This document shows, in pieces, positions 30,791 through 31,183 of a stretch of 31,183 bases of DNA. A program made the translations under genes and the position numbers. The number at the start of each line of letters is the position of its first letter. Position 1 is the stretch's first letter. The notes under the pieces were generated by a model. The model saw only the letters and a program-made list of their open reading frames with translations, ran no database searches and was not told the origin of the DNA. The stretch covers positions 1 through 31,183 of the forward strand of contig CAZQLE010000014.1 of the NCBI GenBank assembly GCA_964593905.1, given 5' to 3'. The DNA is from CAZQLE01 sp964593905 (lineage in GTDB: Bacteria; Chloroflexota; Anaerolineae; Anaerolineales; Anaerolineaceae).

Positions 30791-31183
30791 TATCGCCACC
30801 TCCGACTGTCGAGGGATATTTTTCCGATAAACAATGACAAAACGGTCAAGCTGATGAAATAAATGAGATCGGCCAATTCAAGTACGCCCTGAAAAAAGGA
30901 ACCATAAAATCTTTCACTCAGGTCAATCCATTTCAACAGACTGGTTGAGTCTCCGGTGGAAGTGGAAATGATGTTGATCATCCAGAGCGCAAGAATAATT
31001 GCCAGCGTGACAAAGAAGGCGGCAATCTGGTTGTTAAAGAAAGATGAAACACAATTCCCCACGGCCACGAATACTGCGCAGACGAGGAAAATGCCCAGAT
31101 AGCTTGTGAAGACAACGCCCAGGTCCAAACCGGGCGATACCAGTTGAGAGAGGATCAGCGGATAGATTCCGGTGATCAAGAGG
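30790..31183 (-). CDS. ABC-2 type permease, C-terminal part (GldF-like; 5' end outside window)
   Basis: The frame is open to the right edge and ends at a TAA (30792-30790). The roughly 130 visible residues contain four hydrophobic segments. The pattern SQLVSPGLDLGVVFTSYLGIFL, AVGNCVSSFFNNQIAAFFVT and LADLIYFISLTVLSLFIG is typical of the last helices of ABC-2/GldF permeases. The permease is translationally coupled to the GldG-like gene. The ATPase gene is expected just beyond the window. Confidence 0.82.
   Translation of the reverse strand, partial: LLITGIYPLILSQLVSPGLDLGVVFTSYLGIFLVCAVFVAVGNCVSSFFNNQIAAFFVTLAIILALWMINIISTSTGDSTSLLKWIDLSERFYGSFFQGVLELADLIYFISLTVLSLFIGKISLDSRRWR

Overview
The window reads as chromosomal DNA of a free-living bacterium. 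It is most likely a member of the Chloroflexota (Anaerolineae-like). That is an inference from the long TPR protein with repeated P-x-W-L motifs, the form of the primary sigma factor and frequent TTG start codons; no marker gene here settles it. Coding density is high and genes lie in compact operons. No transposase, integrase or CRISPR array was seen.

Layout. Positions 1-5260 (+): the tail of a membrane protein, typA/bipA, mntP (manganese exporter) and an orphan lipoprotein-type peptide-binding protein; the last three each end at a strong hairpin terminator. A small PH-domain protein (5281-5823) points the other way. Positions 5965-17253 (+) hold one long branched-chain amino acid operon: promoter, leader peptide packed with Leu/Val/Ile codons, terminator/antiterminator, then ilvD-ilvB-ilvN-ilvC-leuA-(68-aa unknown)-leuC-leuD-leuB-ilvE and a terminator. 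This covers the whole route from pyruvate or 2-oxobutyrate to Val, Ile and Leu; only a source of 2-oxobutyrate is absent. A TrhA/hemolysin III-type membrane protein follows, then about 0.7 kb holding a decayed PAS-domain gene.

Positions 18643-22848 (+) hold a TetR regulator whose own promoter is covered by a 24-bp perfect palindrome, followed by four tightly packed genes: two multi-pass membrane proteins, a DUF6544-like anchored protein and a class 1 isoprenoid-synthase-like protein. Their joint function is not known to me, and this is the best candidate for an undescribed functional unit. From 22989 to the end everything is on the minus strand: tRNA-Asp(GTC) with its own promoter and terminator, ndk, an 1118-aa TPR protein with a long acidic middle full of P-x-W-L motifs, the primary sigma factor (rpoD/sigA), and the end of a GldF/GldG/DUF4340-type ABC export operon that runs off the right edge.

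The strongest regulatory finding is the attenuator in front of ilvD. The leader peptide has 13 Leu/Val/Ile residues in a stretch of 15, and three RNA segments can pair in the mutually exclusive way expected of ribosome-mediated attenuation.
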